This document shows positions 46,366-58,300 of a stretch of 64,000 bases of DNA, in pieces. The DNA lies in NCBI GenBank assembly GCA_019155205.2, contig JAHNZQ020003150.1, positions 3,378,693 to 3,442,692 of the forward strand, in the 5' to 3' direction. The notes beneath the pieces were generated by a model, which saw only the letters and a program-made list of their open reading frames with translations, did no database searches and was not told the DNA's origin. A program made the position numbers and the translations under genes. The first letter of the stretch is position 1; the number at the start of each line of letters is the position of its first letter. The stretch is from Gracilaria vermiculophylla (Eukaryota; Rhodophyta; Florideophyceae; Gracilariales; Gracilariaceae).

Positions 46366-48156
46366 TTAATAATCACTGTAAGAATCAATATGTTGCAATG
46401 AATTCTGTGATGGCCTTTTCCAGGTGGCCGAAAATCGAATTCTTACTTTCCTTGGTTTTGTAGCTCCTAACCCAAAGTCCAGCAGCATCCATAGGAAAAT
46501 GAATCCCCCAACAGAAAACGACAGCACGAAAAACAATCTTAACTTCCAGTACGTGAGCCTGACGGGTACGTCGTTGTTGCAGCCATTCACTCCAAAATAA
46601 CTTTCTTCCACCCCGTGCTTTGAACCATTCCTCAAATATTCAAGAGTAGCCTGACTCATTGGTGCGGTTAGACTCGAATTTCTCGGCAGCACCATGGAAA
46701 GTCCAGAATTCCAAACCGGCTCACCAATTATTATAAACTCACCACAAAGTCGTCTGCGTAACTCCCACTTAATAGTTTTCTCCATCGCAATGCCAAATGT
46801 GCACTTGCCTTCCTCGACATTTTTAAAAAGTTCGTCGTATGATGAAGCAAACGTCGATTTCTTTCCTGTATGACAATCGCTGATATTTCACATTACAAGA
46901 GGGACGAATAGAAGTCAGCCACAATGAAATCAAACTGAAAAATGGATTAAATGACGTACTCTAGAGTAACAGAATTGTTCCAATGATGCTCCAAGGCGCC
47001 TCCTCTCAATAAACACACTTTTCTTGGATCAATACGGCATGTTTTGAAGTCATCCAGTGTTTTGTAGCTGGAGGATACGGATTCCTGCACGAGTGAAGCA
47101 CTGCGTAAGCGTGCCAACGCGATTTCAGAAGGGGAAAGTCAGCGACTTTAACATTTTGACACTGTAAAAAGGCTATGACAACTTACGTCATACTGGCTTC
47201 ATAAGACAAGATTAGAAACAGCGCACAAACGGAAATAACAATGTTCAAGAACCATTGCCGCGTTGATTTTCCATTTACAACCACAGAGTCGTCGGGCATC
47301 AGAAGCATTCGAGAAGCTGCAAGAGCGAGGTATGTCGAAGAATGATCAGCAAGTTGTCCATATGTACATCATATCCACACAGTTGAAAAGAGGGGATCAA
47401 TGACTTACTTGTACTCTGAACACCTTTGCGCAAGCGGTAGAGAACGGGATTCTTCATCACGTACTTGAAATATCGCACAAGAAAGTTATTTCTGTTTGAC
47501 GACGGAGTGTATGGGTGTGCCGGAGCAAAACCCTTGTCCAAAAGCTTGAGAACGGTAAACATGACGAACATGCCAGAAATGCAGAGCCATGATAGCTTGT
47601 CAAAAGTCATGATGAAGAAAAGACGATTGGCTGATGTAGAAGTGTTACCTCTTGAAGTAAATACCACATAACTTCCATGCATGAATGGTTGAACAAAGTC
47701 TACCTTACCATAACGCTCAACAGTCGTAAACCAACCTCCGACACCAATGTCGCAGCGGCAGTTTGGCGACTTTCGTACTTGACTTGTCGTATGGTTAGTG
47801 CATTTGTCGAGATTCTTTATGAACACGTTGAAGCCAGTGTTGTCTGTTTGAGTGAATTGAGTTATTGATGAACATGTCAAGCCCAGATGCGACTGCAATT
47901 CTCGAAAGTACTCGGCGATATATCCATCAAGACCACCCTAGAACCAGGATTATCACGGTGAGATCGATAAAATTTGCATGTGAAGAACTTGAAAAAAACG
48001 TACATTACAATTGATTTGAGGGTTGAAGTAGCTTATCGGGGGTTCATTCATGAAGCAGCAACGCAATGGAGGGTGGGAAATCGAGGTGGCTTTTGAGTAT
48101 GAGCCTAACGACAGTATTGCCACACCCAAGCATAAGCATTTGAAGCCCGAAGACAT
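46366..48156 (-). CDS. Ionotropic glutamate receptor-like protein, gene 2, five exons
   Basis: Exons (minus): 48156-48004, 47937-47409, 47316-47187, 47100-46960, 46879-46366; introns of 66, 92, 86 and 80 bp. The first four exons have exactly the same lengths as in gene 1 and join to 488 aa. The signal peptide is diverged (MSSGFKCLCLGVAILSLGS). S1 keeps CDIGVGGWFTTVERYGKVDF; M3 keeps SYEASMT and, across intron 3, ASLVQ. S2 and TM4 are as in gene 1. The cytoplasmic tail differs and is shorter (ends DSYSDY). The third-intron donor GTAAGT here against GTACGT in gene 1 helped fix the splice site. Likely a plasma-membrane receptor; a pore helix is not evident. Confidence 0.85.
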
Positions 48157-49030
48157 GACAAATCTTGATGAATAGGAAGGCCATGGGACGAAAGGTGTAG
48201 ATTCCCCAGCGCAGGGCGGTCATTTCGCGAGAGCTATCGACCTTAAAAACCCCTGCGAAGATGATGCCGGCAACGGGAGCCAACTGGGAAAATAGTAAGA
48301 GAAATTAACCAATGACGAACCGGCAACACCTGCAGTAAAAGAATTTGTACAGCTGTTCCCTCGTTAATTTTGAAACTTGTCACAAAAAGTGGTGTACAAG
48401 TTGGAAGTCTGAATCGCAGGAGGATCCGATTCAGATATGAAAATGCACAAACACAAAATAACAAATGCTCTTTTTTCTTTATTTTGATTGTAATTTTCCA
48501 ACTTCGTGTGATAGAAAAATGATTTTTTTGTGTATTTCATGTTGCTGAACAACATCATCAAAAGCACCAAGCGTCACGACATACGTTCGTCAGGTCGCGA
48601 GTTCAATCGTGCAGGAGCTGCAAGACACCAAAACCCTTCATGCTTGTTGTCACGCGCTGCATAATGAAAAGCTGCTCATCCATGCGCTTTGTCGCGCGTT
48701 CCAGTTACTGGGTGGCACCATCCACATGCTGCAGTGGGGTTGCAGTCAGGGATTATCGCAGACCGGGCGCCTTTTTGTACTCGTGGCCTCTCTTGAGAAG
48801 ATAGGTCAACTGTCGATCGACCGTCGATACGTGTTTACAAGATTGTAATTAGCTGGCTTAAAAGCTTTGATTTTTACAAAGATTCCAATATATTTTCTTA
48901 ATTTTCTGCTTCTGTAATGAATTCCGCGTTTTTCACACTACAATTGTTCCACGAAAACTTCTTGATAGAAAGAGCCCATTCTGAGGACGAAGAGCGGACC
49001 ACCAACAACCACCTGGGCTTCTGTAGCTGT
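48157..49030. other. Upstream flank of receptor gene 2
   Basis: The part to about 48450 aligns with sequence upstream of receptor gene 1 (34380-34660); beyond that the copies diverge. A 79-aa frame at 48609-48848 (+) is GC-richer and protein-like but unrecognised and has no support from a paralogue. Confidence 0.4.
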
Positions 49031-49919
49031 ACACAATGCGTTTCAGAAGTATGTGACATCCATGAAGCGCGTTAAAATGCTCAGTGTTGCTCACTGTAGC
49101 CGCCTTCTTCCACAAAACCGTTTAAAATTGCTTAAAAAAGAATAGAAACTTTTGAACTCGCGCATAACTATTTCAAAAAGTTTATTTCACAAAACAGCAC
49201 CAATTGTTCTACATTAAAAGCGTATAACACAAAAGTTCAAATAATACTTGAAATCAAAAACACCTTTCCCATATTTGTACCATTGTCTTAACTTTTTAGA
49301 TCAATATACATTCAAAGTTTAACTGGTAATTCTCTAATGTTTATACCAAATATTATTTGGAATTATACGCAACACTCACATCCAGGTGACGCATAATACA
49401 TTACATGTTGCAGTAAAAACCATTAAGTGTTAATTAAAAACAGGTTTAAAAAAATGCGTAAACAATTTATATTGTTTCTAGATCTCCAACTCATCTTCAA
49501 TTTTGAAGCCTGTTTCTAATACACAAAGACGATGCATTTTTTTAGAGCAATACCTACAACAAAATGCAATAATAATATTTTTTATAATATAAGACACAGC
49601 TTTACATGCACTAAACCACTTTGAAGTTTTCTAACAGAAATATCTGAAAACAACACGAATTTGAACACGCAAAGTTGTAGAGGAGCTAATATGATATCGT
49701 ATGTACTGCAATTCTGAAAAAATGAACGACATGCCTAGCCTCTTTTAGAAGCATTTGTGAGTTTACGCTTCCCAAAGTTCTGCAACCACAGATGAGAAAT
49801 TAAAGTAAAGCAGTGCAAAATTGTTCATTTCAGAATTATTGTTGCCGAATTTTGTCAAGCTAATTCCGCATATAAAAAGGTAGCTCCAGCGTGAGTACTA
49901 GTTTCCATTCATCAGATAC
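49031..49919 (-). repeat. U repeat copy, inverted, cut by gypsy LTR
   Basis: The start (CAATGCGTTTCAGAAGTATG) and following ~400 bp align with 36278-36700, the inverted arm of the palindrome. The later part is too diverged to follow by eye. The gypsy LTR begins at 49920. Confidence 0.5.
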
Positions 49920-50472
49920 TGTGGTACCTTCAGTATTCCTTTCGAGGTGGTAGCGCACAACGTCCGTGAGAGGTTTTTGCTTACTCAAAAGGCGCGAGTT
50001 TCTAAAGGTGGCCTCCAGTTATCTCTGTCAGGAGCCAGGGGTATCCTTAAAGAGGATCCTCAAACATCAAGCGGAGAAGGTGGATCACTGGGCGGACAAT
50101 GCTCCTACAGGCCCTGATACGAGGCGACTTGGAGATCGGCGGCTAAGAAACCTTTGGATGTACGACGAGACTCTCCAACTGAAAAAATAGATGTAGACTC
50201 GAGGGTGCTTAATTTACTTTCCCAGAGGGGCAGCTCGACCCACGGGCTAAACAGCACGCCGGGAGCCCACCTCGGCAGGTCTTTCAACTGTAGTAAGTAC
50301 TTGCACCGATCAACTAAAATAAATCTAAATTCTACCGTTTCTCAAGGGTATTGTAGCACTCGTGGGCCGAATAATGCACCACGCGTCTCAGTTAATAAAA
50401 CACGAACCCTCCTTGGGAATATCCCGTCGTAACGCTACATGAAAGTATCACCTTAGGATCCACTTTACTACA
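49920..50472 (-). repeat. 3' LTR of gypsy element, 553 bp
   Basis: Minus-strand start TGTAGTAAAGTGG and end GAAGGTACCACA, a proper TG...CA pair. Same length as the LTR at 3097-3649. Confidence 0.85.
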
Positions 50473-50870
50473 TAGTCCCTTTCCTGAAGTGGACCACGTC
50501 CCCGAGTTGCATCGTTACATAGCTCGGTCGGTGAACGACTCCTAAATGGATTTATGTTAGAGAGAGCGATCTCGGTGTGACAAATTCTCTCCCCCATGAA
50601 TTCCTTTGCACGTCCTTGTTCCCGCGTGGCGTACCGACCGCGGGCTCACCTATCTCCGGGGAGTCGGTTCTGGGCCCTCATCTCTTTCCGACTCAAGGTC
50701 ATCTACTCCTTCTTGGTGTACTTCACTGGTGCTAGAGCGCCCGGCATTCTGATTACCTCAATGGTCTCTTTTCGAGAAACGCGCTAGCCGTCGCGTCCCT
50801 TCGTCTATCTGCATTATAACCAAAACACTCATATTCTTCCCTTCTACCCGGTTGTCGTTCTCTGTCCATT

Positions 50871-52650
50871 ATGAACCCGCTACCCGCTAAAGTGTCCGTC
50901 TCCTCGCCTGCATCCCATCGTCCATTTTCTCCGCGCATTCCTCGCCGGCGTCGTGACATGTCTTCCTTCTCAGAGGGGCATATAATGGCGAGTCTCTTCC
51001 CTGGTGGTATTCCGTCCAACTCCTCTGGTGCTACTACTAAATGAGTCTCCATCCTGCCAGAGACCTACACCTACAGAATGAATGAATTCTCCGGCCCTGG
51101 CTCTTACTTCTCTGTCAGATCTTGAGGTGTACCACACTTCCAACGGTGCGTCGCTCCGCCCAGGGGAGTACTTCGACTATCGTACCACTCGGGTTTTTGT
51201 GCACTTCAACGATAGGCCCGTCAGTCTCCCTTGCTCTGCAGAGGATTACATCCACCATTTCTGAACGTTCCTTGAGGCACTGCGACCCCGCGCCGTACCG
51301 GAAGTCGCTTGGAACGACCAGAAGCGGAACCGGGTGGACTCCTTTTGCGCTCACTTACTCCTCACTCCAGTGCACGGCGAAAACTCTTCGATCAGGGTGG
51401 GGCACTACGACATTCTTTACCTCAGGTGGGCCAATGAGCGCGAGATAGAGACTTGTCTTGAACAACTCCTTCACAAGGAAAGCTCACATCAGCGAGCGGA
51501 GCGGCCCGAAAGCATCGCCGATGGACGCTTCGCCCGTGCAATGCTCCCCTTTGATCGCAATTACGATCTCTCTGACTGGCTCAATCGCAACCGATGGGGA
51601 ACGCATCTTTTGGATGAGACCTTAGTGCGGAACGCCTTCGAATACTTTTATGGATTGCACAACACGAAGTTCCATAACATGCCTTCCAGGCAAATTTCCA
51701 AGTATGGCGTCAAGATGAACAACTTCTGAAGGGACCATTGAGTATCTCCGCATCTCTATGTGGCGACGAATATCAGGTTTGCGTATCATGTCTCAGAGGT
51801 CCTAGATACACATGACTCCTTAGAAGGGTTCCTCGTGTCCATCCCCTCGACGAAATTCGTGGTAGGAACCTAGCGGCTTCCCTCCGGGCAGCGGACGAGC
51901 GCGTCACATCGTATAATCGGTGTCGCGATTGGCGCCTCTCCCGTGATTTTTCGTAGCAGCCGACCGCCGGACGTTTCCTCGCGATCCATTTACCTCTCCT
52001 GTTATCGGCTCCGTCGCAGGAGATGGCTACGCCTTCTGAGCTCGGGACACAGCCTGCAGCATCGATGCCGGATCTTCCTGCAGTGGTGGCCGATGTTTCT
52101 GCCATGGACAAAGGACTACATTACTCCAGTCACGTCCGCTATGGCCCCGGCGGTGTATTTCGAACTGCACAGCGTTCCGGTTCCGGTCATTAAGCTGCGC
52201 CTGAAGAGCGTCCTGGCTCCTGTGTCGCCGTCACCTTCGGTGTCGGCTGCTCCATCCATGGCCTTGCCGAGCTCTGCGGCGGTATCTGGAGAATCCACTC
52301 AGGAGCCCCTTGTCCTAGCCGGTCCGCCGTCTGCGACTCTTTCTGTGGCGGTAGTCGTTCTGTCGTCATAGAATGCCGCTTCTGGCGCATGTTCGAGCGG
52401 GTTACTCTCTGGGGCTCTCGGTACTGCATTCCAGAAGTTCGTGCAGTCATGTCTGGTGACGGGCCCTCCTGCTCCGACTTCTCCTGAAGAGGCTCTGGTC
52501 GAGGCTCACAACTGCATGCTCTAGCTCCATAAGGCCCGAGCGGACCAAACCTCTATGGCTGCCATCAAGGAGAGCCTGGCGGATTTCTTTCAAAGCCAGG
52601 CACTCACCGCAAAGACGCGCGTGGAAGCGGAGTAGGCAAGGGGGTTTGGT
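50871..52650 (+). pseudogene. Antisense reading frame in the 3' part of the gypsy element
   Basis: On the strand opposite to pol, a protein-like frame starts MNPLPAKVSVSSPASHRPFS at 50871. It has a TGA near 51040 and a shift near 51080, then runs open from 51082 to 51729 except for TGA at 51262. That part ends WLNRNRWGTHLLDETLVRNA and a further ~40 residues. After 51750 a CVSCL-type Cys segment and further frames to about 52650 follow (for example MAAIKESLADFFQSQA). Overall character is gag-like and I recognise no family. It may be an extra antisense gene of the element, as in some plant gypsy elements, or a separate insertion. Confidence 0.45.
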
Positions 52651-53153
52651 GACCTGTAGGCGTGAGGTACGCCAGAAATGGGCGTTAACCCACGTTAGCT
52701 ACGGAGTTCGATATCCTTTAGTAGGAGCAGAAGCTCCCGGAACGGTAGTTGCAATTCATATGGGCCGTGCCCGAGTGCCCAGCGACACGAAGTGCGGCTG
52801 TGCGAGCGTTCGATATGCAGGCAACGGCGGCCTGGATGCACAAAAAAGAACTCTAGGTGACGTATTGATGGCAAAGAACGAAAATCTCCAGTTTGGGGCC
52901 CCCTCTCCTTTTCCCAAAACAAAAACACCAATGAGAAAATGCGTTTTGGCACCAAATTGGCTTTGTATTTCATGACGACGCTCTCCGAGATATGTCCTGG
53001 AGGGTAGTCCGTGTCATCCTTGAGGATTTACCCGTAATGGCGGACGCGGTACAGTATCCTCGCAGGGGTTTGTCGGTGAGAGACGATATGAGCCACCGCA
53101 TTCAGGATATCCCCCGGAGTGGTCATGATGGCGTCTGGAGCTTCCAGCAATGG

Positions 53154-54539
53154 TTAACGGAGAGGTATATTGGGATTCCGAGTATCGCTTCTGAGGTGTT
53201 CGGGGGGAAGACGTTCCGTGTGTGTTCTCTGAGGTGGGGTTGCGAGCCTTCCTGAAAGGCTGGGCGTCGGGACGTTTGTCACCCTATGACGGAAGACGAC
53301 ATCTCGGAGCCCGTTAACCTCGATGGCCCCAATTTCCCTGTAGGTATTCAGGACTTTGTAAGGCCATGAGGTTCTCGGTAGTGACTTGCGCGTGACGTAC
53401 GGTGGTTTATCGGATTTTTCTCCAGGTTCGTCGAGGGGAACCACGTTGCCTTGCTTCAAGTGAGGGCCTTCATTCACCTTCCTGTTGAAACTCTGCTTTT
53501 ATCTTCTCTGTAAGGCGTAGGGTCTCTCCTTTGCGAGGCAGAGTGCGTCTTTAAAGGGCCTTAAAATGGAGCTTTTTGCTTGAGCCGCTGTTGGTACCTG
53601 TGGCCCATCTGCCGGGCGAGCCGCGGCGCATGCCGTAGTAATGGCACTAGGCGGGATGTGCAAGAGCACCAGATTGAAAGGAGCAGTCCCCGCAATTTGG
53701 TGCACCTGCAGGTTGTCTGCATACGAGCGTGGGCCCACATATGAGTCTCGATCTTTCTGGTGATCCACGACGTAGTGTTTCCACATGGAGGCGATAGTTT
53801 TGGTAAACCTCTCCGCCTGTCCGTTGGTCGGGGGCTGACATGCAGTGGTAAACAACTACTTCATCCCCAGCATTCCAGGGATGGCGCTGAATAGCTTCGC
53901 TGCAAACTGAGGTCCGTGGTCCGTTACGAGTTACAACGGGATCCCGCATGGGTAAACCAGAATCTCCAGAAAGGTGGCGGCAATTACTTCTGCGGTGGTG
54001 CTCCAGAGGGAAATGGCGGGCATGACCTTCAAGAAATGATCGAGGATCGCAAAAATAAATCGGCCTTTTCTCTCCGAGTTGAATACAAGGCCCAAAATGT
54101 GCATGGCCACGACATTCAAAGGTCCTGAAGGCGGTAACAGGGTGAGCGGCGTCCGGTGTTTGCGGATATTTTTCCGAACGACGGCATACTACTGACAATT
54201 CGACACCGTTTCGAAATGTTCATTAGCCATGTGTGGCCAGTAGAACTACCTATTCTTGGTGGAATACATGCACGATCCACGGAGGTGTCCTGCGAGGCGG
54301 GGGTAGTGCTTAAGAAACCACACCCTCGCCCGTAGGCTCGCCTGGACCACTGTTTAGAAACCATCGTTCAGAGGAGCGCTGCATACATGTAGGCAGTCTC
54401 GGTCGAGATGGAATGACGACTTTAGGCTCCCGACGGTGGTGAGGCTCTCCTTGCAGCACACGTCTGTACTCTGCTGCTTCAGGAACTCCTCTTTGGTGAT
54501 TGGGAGAATTTTTTCCTCCTCCTCAATGAGGGCCACCAC
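53154..54539 (-). pseudogene. Gypsy integrase, degenerate
   Basis: Minus-strand frames in order: 54539-54354 (pre-core region with ITKEEFLKQQSTD and FHLDRD), the core in broken frames, the TTACQPPTNGQAERFTKTI segment at 53855 onward (the typical TxYHPQTxGQxER motif of gypsy integrases with the catalytic Glu), and a C-terminal GPY-like tail at 53477-53154 (HLKQGNVVPLDEPGE ... YKVLN). Several frameshifts separate these pieces. Confidence 0.75.
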
Positions 54540-55300
54540 CTCTGGGAGTCCACTAAACTTGCCTCCAGGTTCACAGCCTTCTAATTATTCTCCTTCAAAT
54601 CCTTCTTTTCTGTCGGCGTTATGGATGACTAGACACAGAATAGTGTCCTCCAAAGGTGTTTTATCTTTTTTTCTGTAGAGATGCGTCACAGGGAGTCTGC
54701 CACTTGGTGTTTTATGGCAGTGCGGTCGACGATGTCAAACTCATACTATACTACGCGTAGTCTTCACCTCTCCAGGCGAACGGAAGCATCTGTCGATGAC
54801 AGTATCCACTTTAGTCGCAAATTGTTCGTCCTCAATATGAAACGCGCGCTCCCACGCTATTCTCTCGAGAGGGCTTTATCGCTAATCGGCCTCTACAATG
54901 GAAGTTCCCAAACGTTTTTGTGGTCTTTTCCGCTTATAGGTCATTGCAGTACGAAATGTACTGAAGCTCAGGAGGATCGGCCTTTTTCTTGAATAACTGT
55001 TTAGATCCCGAGGAGTGTATTGCGTTAACTAGCCCGCCTATGTCCAGAAGAGAACCCATGCTTTCTTGCCGAAAAGAAAAGGAATGGTTACAAAACGCAA
55101 TCGTCCGTTTACCACATGCCAACTGCTTCTCAGCTGTTGGTAAATGCTTTGTGACTAGTCTAGGCTCTGTAACGTACCCCCATCAAACTTTTGTATGATA
55201 AAAGGAAGTTTCCTAAATCGAAAGGTCTCTTTGGTCCATAAACGTCTTGTCTGTGTCATTTTAGTATTTCTGGTTTATACATGGATAAGCTTTTACCCCA
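54540..55300 (-). pseudogene. Gypsy RT thumb and RNase H, degenerate
   Basis: The minus strand reads an RT-end segment near 55122-54934. RNase H follows, with SDKALSRE near 54885 and YEFDIVDRTAIKHQVADSL near 54760-54700, matching the end of gypsy RNase H (family FDIVYRPGxxNxxADALSR), followed by a stop. The RT active site lies outside the surviving part. Confidence 0.65.
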
Positions 55301-58300
55301 TTAACAGAAAGTATTTCAGGGCCTATTGATACATAGTAACGGGTTTGCAAAAGCAAGCGTGTTTGAGACCGCTTTGACCTCTTTTCATTGGTGTTTTCAA
55401 TATGTTAATGTACTACAATATTCTGAAAGCCCTTAAAACAATATAGCCGTTCGAAATCTTTTTCTTCTATAGCAAAACAAGCAGGGATTGAGATCTCGAG
55501 AAGATCTAGCAAATGCTTTGGATTGTAAGGGCCAAGGCCGTCCTTTTCCAATTTTGCCGGAGAGACAGAGGAAGCAGATGTAGAAAAGGTGGGCATATGA
55601 GGCTTTTTTTATCTGCAATGCAGCCTGATAGCAAGATAAAGGAGAGGCTCAGGCCAACAGGTTCGTGTGATCCACAAATAGTGGATGTACCACACATTGA
55701 TGGGAGGGCTTTTTGGCTGTACTCAGTACGACAAACAACTGAAAAGCCAGTAGACATGCTTTTCAAAGAAGCCATCACAGTATTATCGGTGATAAAATCT
55801 CTAATTATGGGCGCGAATATTCGGAAAAGGTGGATGAGCAGTCGTGTGTTTCAGGATATCTCTCGCAATGGAGTAACTACCACTGTAAGCGAAATAATAA
55901 GAGCCGGAACCTTGTTTGCTGTTTATTGAGGGTGGCGGCGGGGGAGCCGGAGGTTATAAGTATCGTAATGCATAACAGTGTTAGAACACTGAGTCAAACG
56001 TTGAGAACGTGAATGATCGTGACCATCGGGATGAAAGTCGGCGTCTCGATCAGGGTTTATATAGACTATCGAATCTTAAAGAACAGGGTCAAGCGTAGGA
56101 TTTTCAATGTCGCCCCTCTAGTGAGTCATCTATAAAATGTCACAAAAACAGAAGTACTTGAAAGAGGGCAGGTGTCATTTCAGAGGAAACATCTAAAAGA
56201 TTTGAACGTGTGTACGTGTCCAAATTTTCCATATTGAGTAGGCAATGATGCTGAAAAGAATAACATTGCGAAATTCCCATGAGGTTATCAAAGTGGACCA
56301 CAAAATCAAGATGGATTTAAGGAACTTATTCAAAGAACGAAATAAAGTACGCATAAATCAACAAATCATGAAAACATAAACTAAAAAATGTAGAGATCCA
56401 AACTAAAAGGGTATTGCAGTGTGGGCAAGTAACTTACTGAATGAGAGAAAGGCTCTGCTATCCTCTTCTCGTACGTAATGTACACTGTGTACTACTTCCA
56501 CACTCGGACCATGGCTTTGCCTTTTACTTGTAGCCTGGACCTTCACCGGCAGTAGCCCTGCACTTAGGCATATAAGGTTATAAACTGGAAATTTTGGAAA
56601 AAATATAATGTGAAGCAAATCATCCATCCAGCCGTTCTGCAATTCATATCTCCAATGGAGACCAGGCAAACCATCGCGAGATTTGAAAAGCCGGAATGTA
56701 GCATACCCAACCTTTATTTTTCTTCGCCCAAGCAAGCTTCTCTGCGCACATCTATCACTGTCCATTTCATAGCGCCTCTCATATGCGAAAAATATCGGCA
56801 TCCGTCGATAGAGTCGTACTTTGAAACGCGAAACCAGTACAATAAGGTCATCGGAGTTCGTTTACTCCTATTTGCCACGGTATTACAGATTTCCAACCAC
56901 ACAGGGAGTCCTGTTTTCCTGAAGAGCAGTGGCTACCGACAGTGGCGGTCCTATGGTTCGACGATCTGCTTGAATTCCAACAGCCGGCAAGGTGCCGAGC
57001 ATCTCCAGTTTGTGAGCTGGTTCTATCCAGCCACTGTGAGGAGTGCTATCTTCCTGTACCGCAGTACGGATGGGGCCGGAAGCATTGCAGGGTTTCTTCA
57101 CGGAATTTTTATGACCTACTAGAACTTATTAAGAAACCTAGAGGTGCGGAATTATTTTATTCGACGTGTTTCGTAGAATTCAGCGGTAATGGCGCATGCT
57201 GCTTGGGTCCACGTTAGGTATCGAAGGCAAACTCAGGCCCCCATAAACGTAATCGTTCCATCAAACCTTCAGTTTGACTTAAAGCTCTACCACACACGCG
57301 ATGAAATTGATTACTGTAATCAAAGTAGGGCGTTGGAGACTTTCGCGAAACGAAAGGTCCATATTGATAAGCAAGTGGCGCTTTGATCGTCCCGTCTTAT
57401 CCTTTGTGTGAACTCTCGCTACCTTTCCTCGGTTTTAATTCTCGGACCTTCTGCAGAATTTCATCCATTCTTAACGAAAAGCACACTCCGGAATAGAGTA
57501 CTTTGTCCTGTGCCCGAACGTCGGGATTGAACGGATTGCTTTTCTTCACTGATAACGTTGTTATAAGACGCTCCTCTCTTTGTAGAGTCAAATAAAGACC
57601 TAATGTAGTTTTTAAATTGCGCTCCCCTCGATTCTCATGTACCGAAGATCACAGCTGGTATCGGACCCAAAATCAGTGATCTGGTAGGTCGTCATCACTG
57701 AGCTCTCGAAACGCGCCGCGGCTTATGTCTATTTGAAGTCCTAAGATTAGTATTGGATGTGGTAAATTAAACTGAATGTGCAGGCTGCCAATCGACATCT
57801 TGACATGATCCTCCCCCTTAACGTTTTGGCCAACTGCGAAGAAGTCGCATCCTTTTTCGGATATATCGATTCCACCCACTCGAATGCGACATCACTGGAG
57901 TGAAGTGGGCACATCGATGGCGGGAGTAGGGGATGCAGCTCAGAATTTAATAGGAAAAACGGTCTAGCAGGAGAGCTCACCTGTTTCAACCTATGGGAAA
58001 CTTGAGAGATTAGCCGCGCGGAAGCGGAAGAGTACCTGATGGCTCCATGATTCTTCATCAAATGAAATTTCACTCTTTTTTTTAGACTCAAACGAGTGGT
58101 ACTGCTACTTTTCGTAGGACAGCTGGATTATCGACAACAAGCCAAAAGGTTTGGAGAATGAGAATCTCGAAGAAGAATACCTAAGCTGGCGTTTAATCCG
58201 TAATGCGGAGGAGCCGTTGATACCATTCTATCCGTTTCTGATTATATCGGCTGCCGCGATAAATCGCGATAGAGACTCGAAAACCAATGCTGGCTTCTCT

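Larger units (their letters stand above)
49920..55300 (-). mobile_element. Ty3/gypsy retrotransposon, 5'-truncated, degenerate
   Basis: Minus-strand order: end of reverse transcriptase, RNase H, integrase with GPY-type tail, a 2.6-kb 3' region, then the 3' LTR. A polypurine tract (AGGAAAGGGA on the minus strand, about 50478-50487) lies just before the LTR, fixing the orientation. RT core, protease, gag and 5' LTR are missing. Same LTR family as the element at 1-3649. The target duplication should be gatac (49915-49919), but no partner was seen. Confidence 0.8.

Noticed and set aside
48609..48848. 79-codon frame with a faint resemblance to a serine-recombinase segment (GRLFVLVASLEKIGQ)
   Set aside because: Too short, no catalytic motif, no paralogue or element ends to support it.
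55513..57122. Frames of 138 and 170 codons on +
   Set aside because: No domain recognised, overlapped by minus-strand frames of similar length, and no copy elsewhere in the window.
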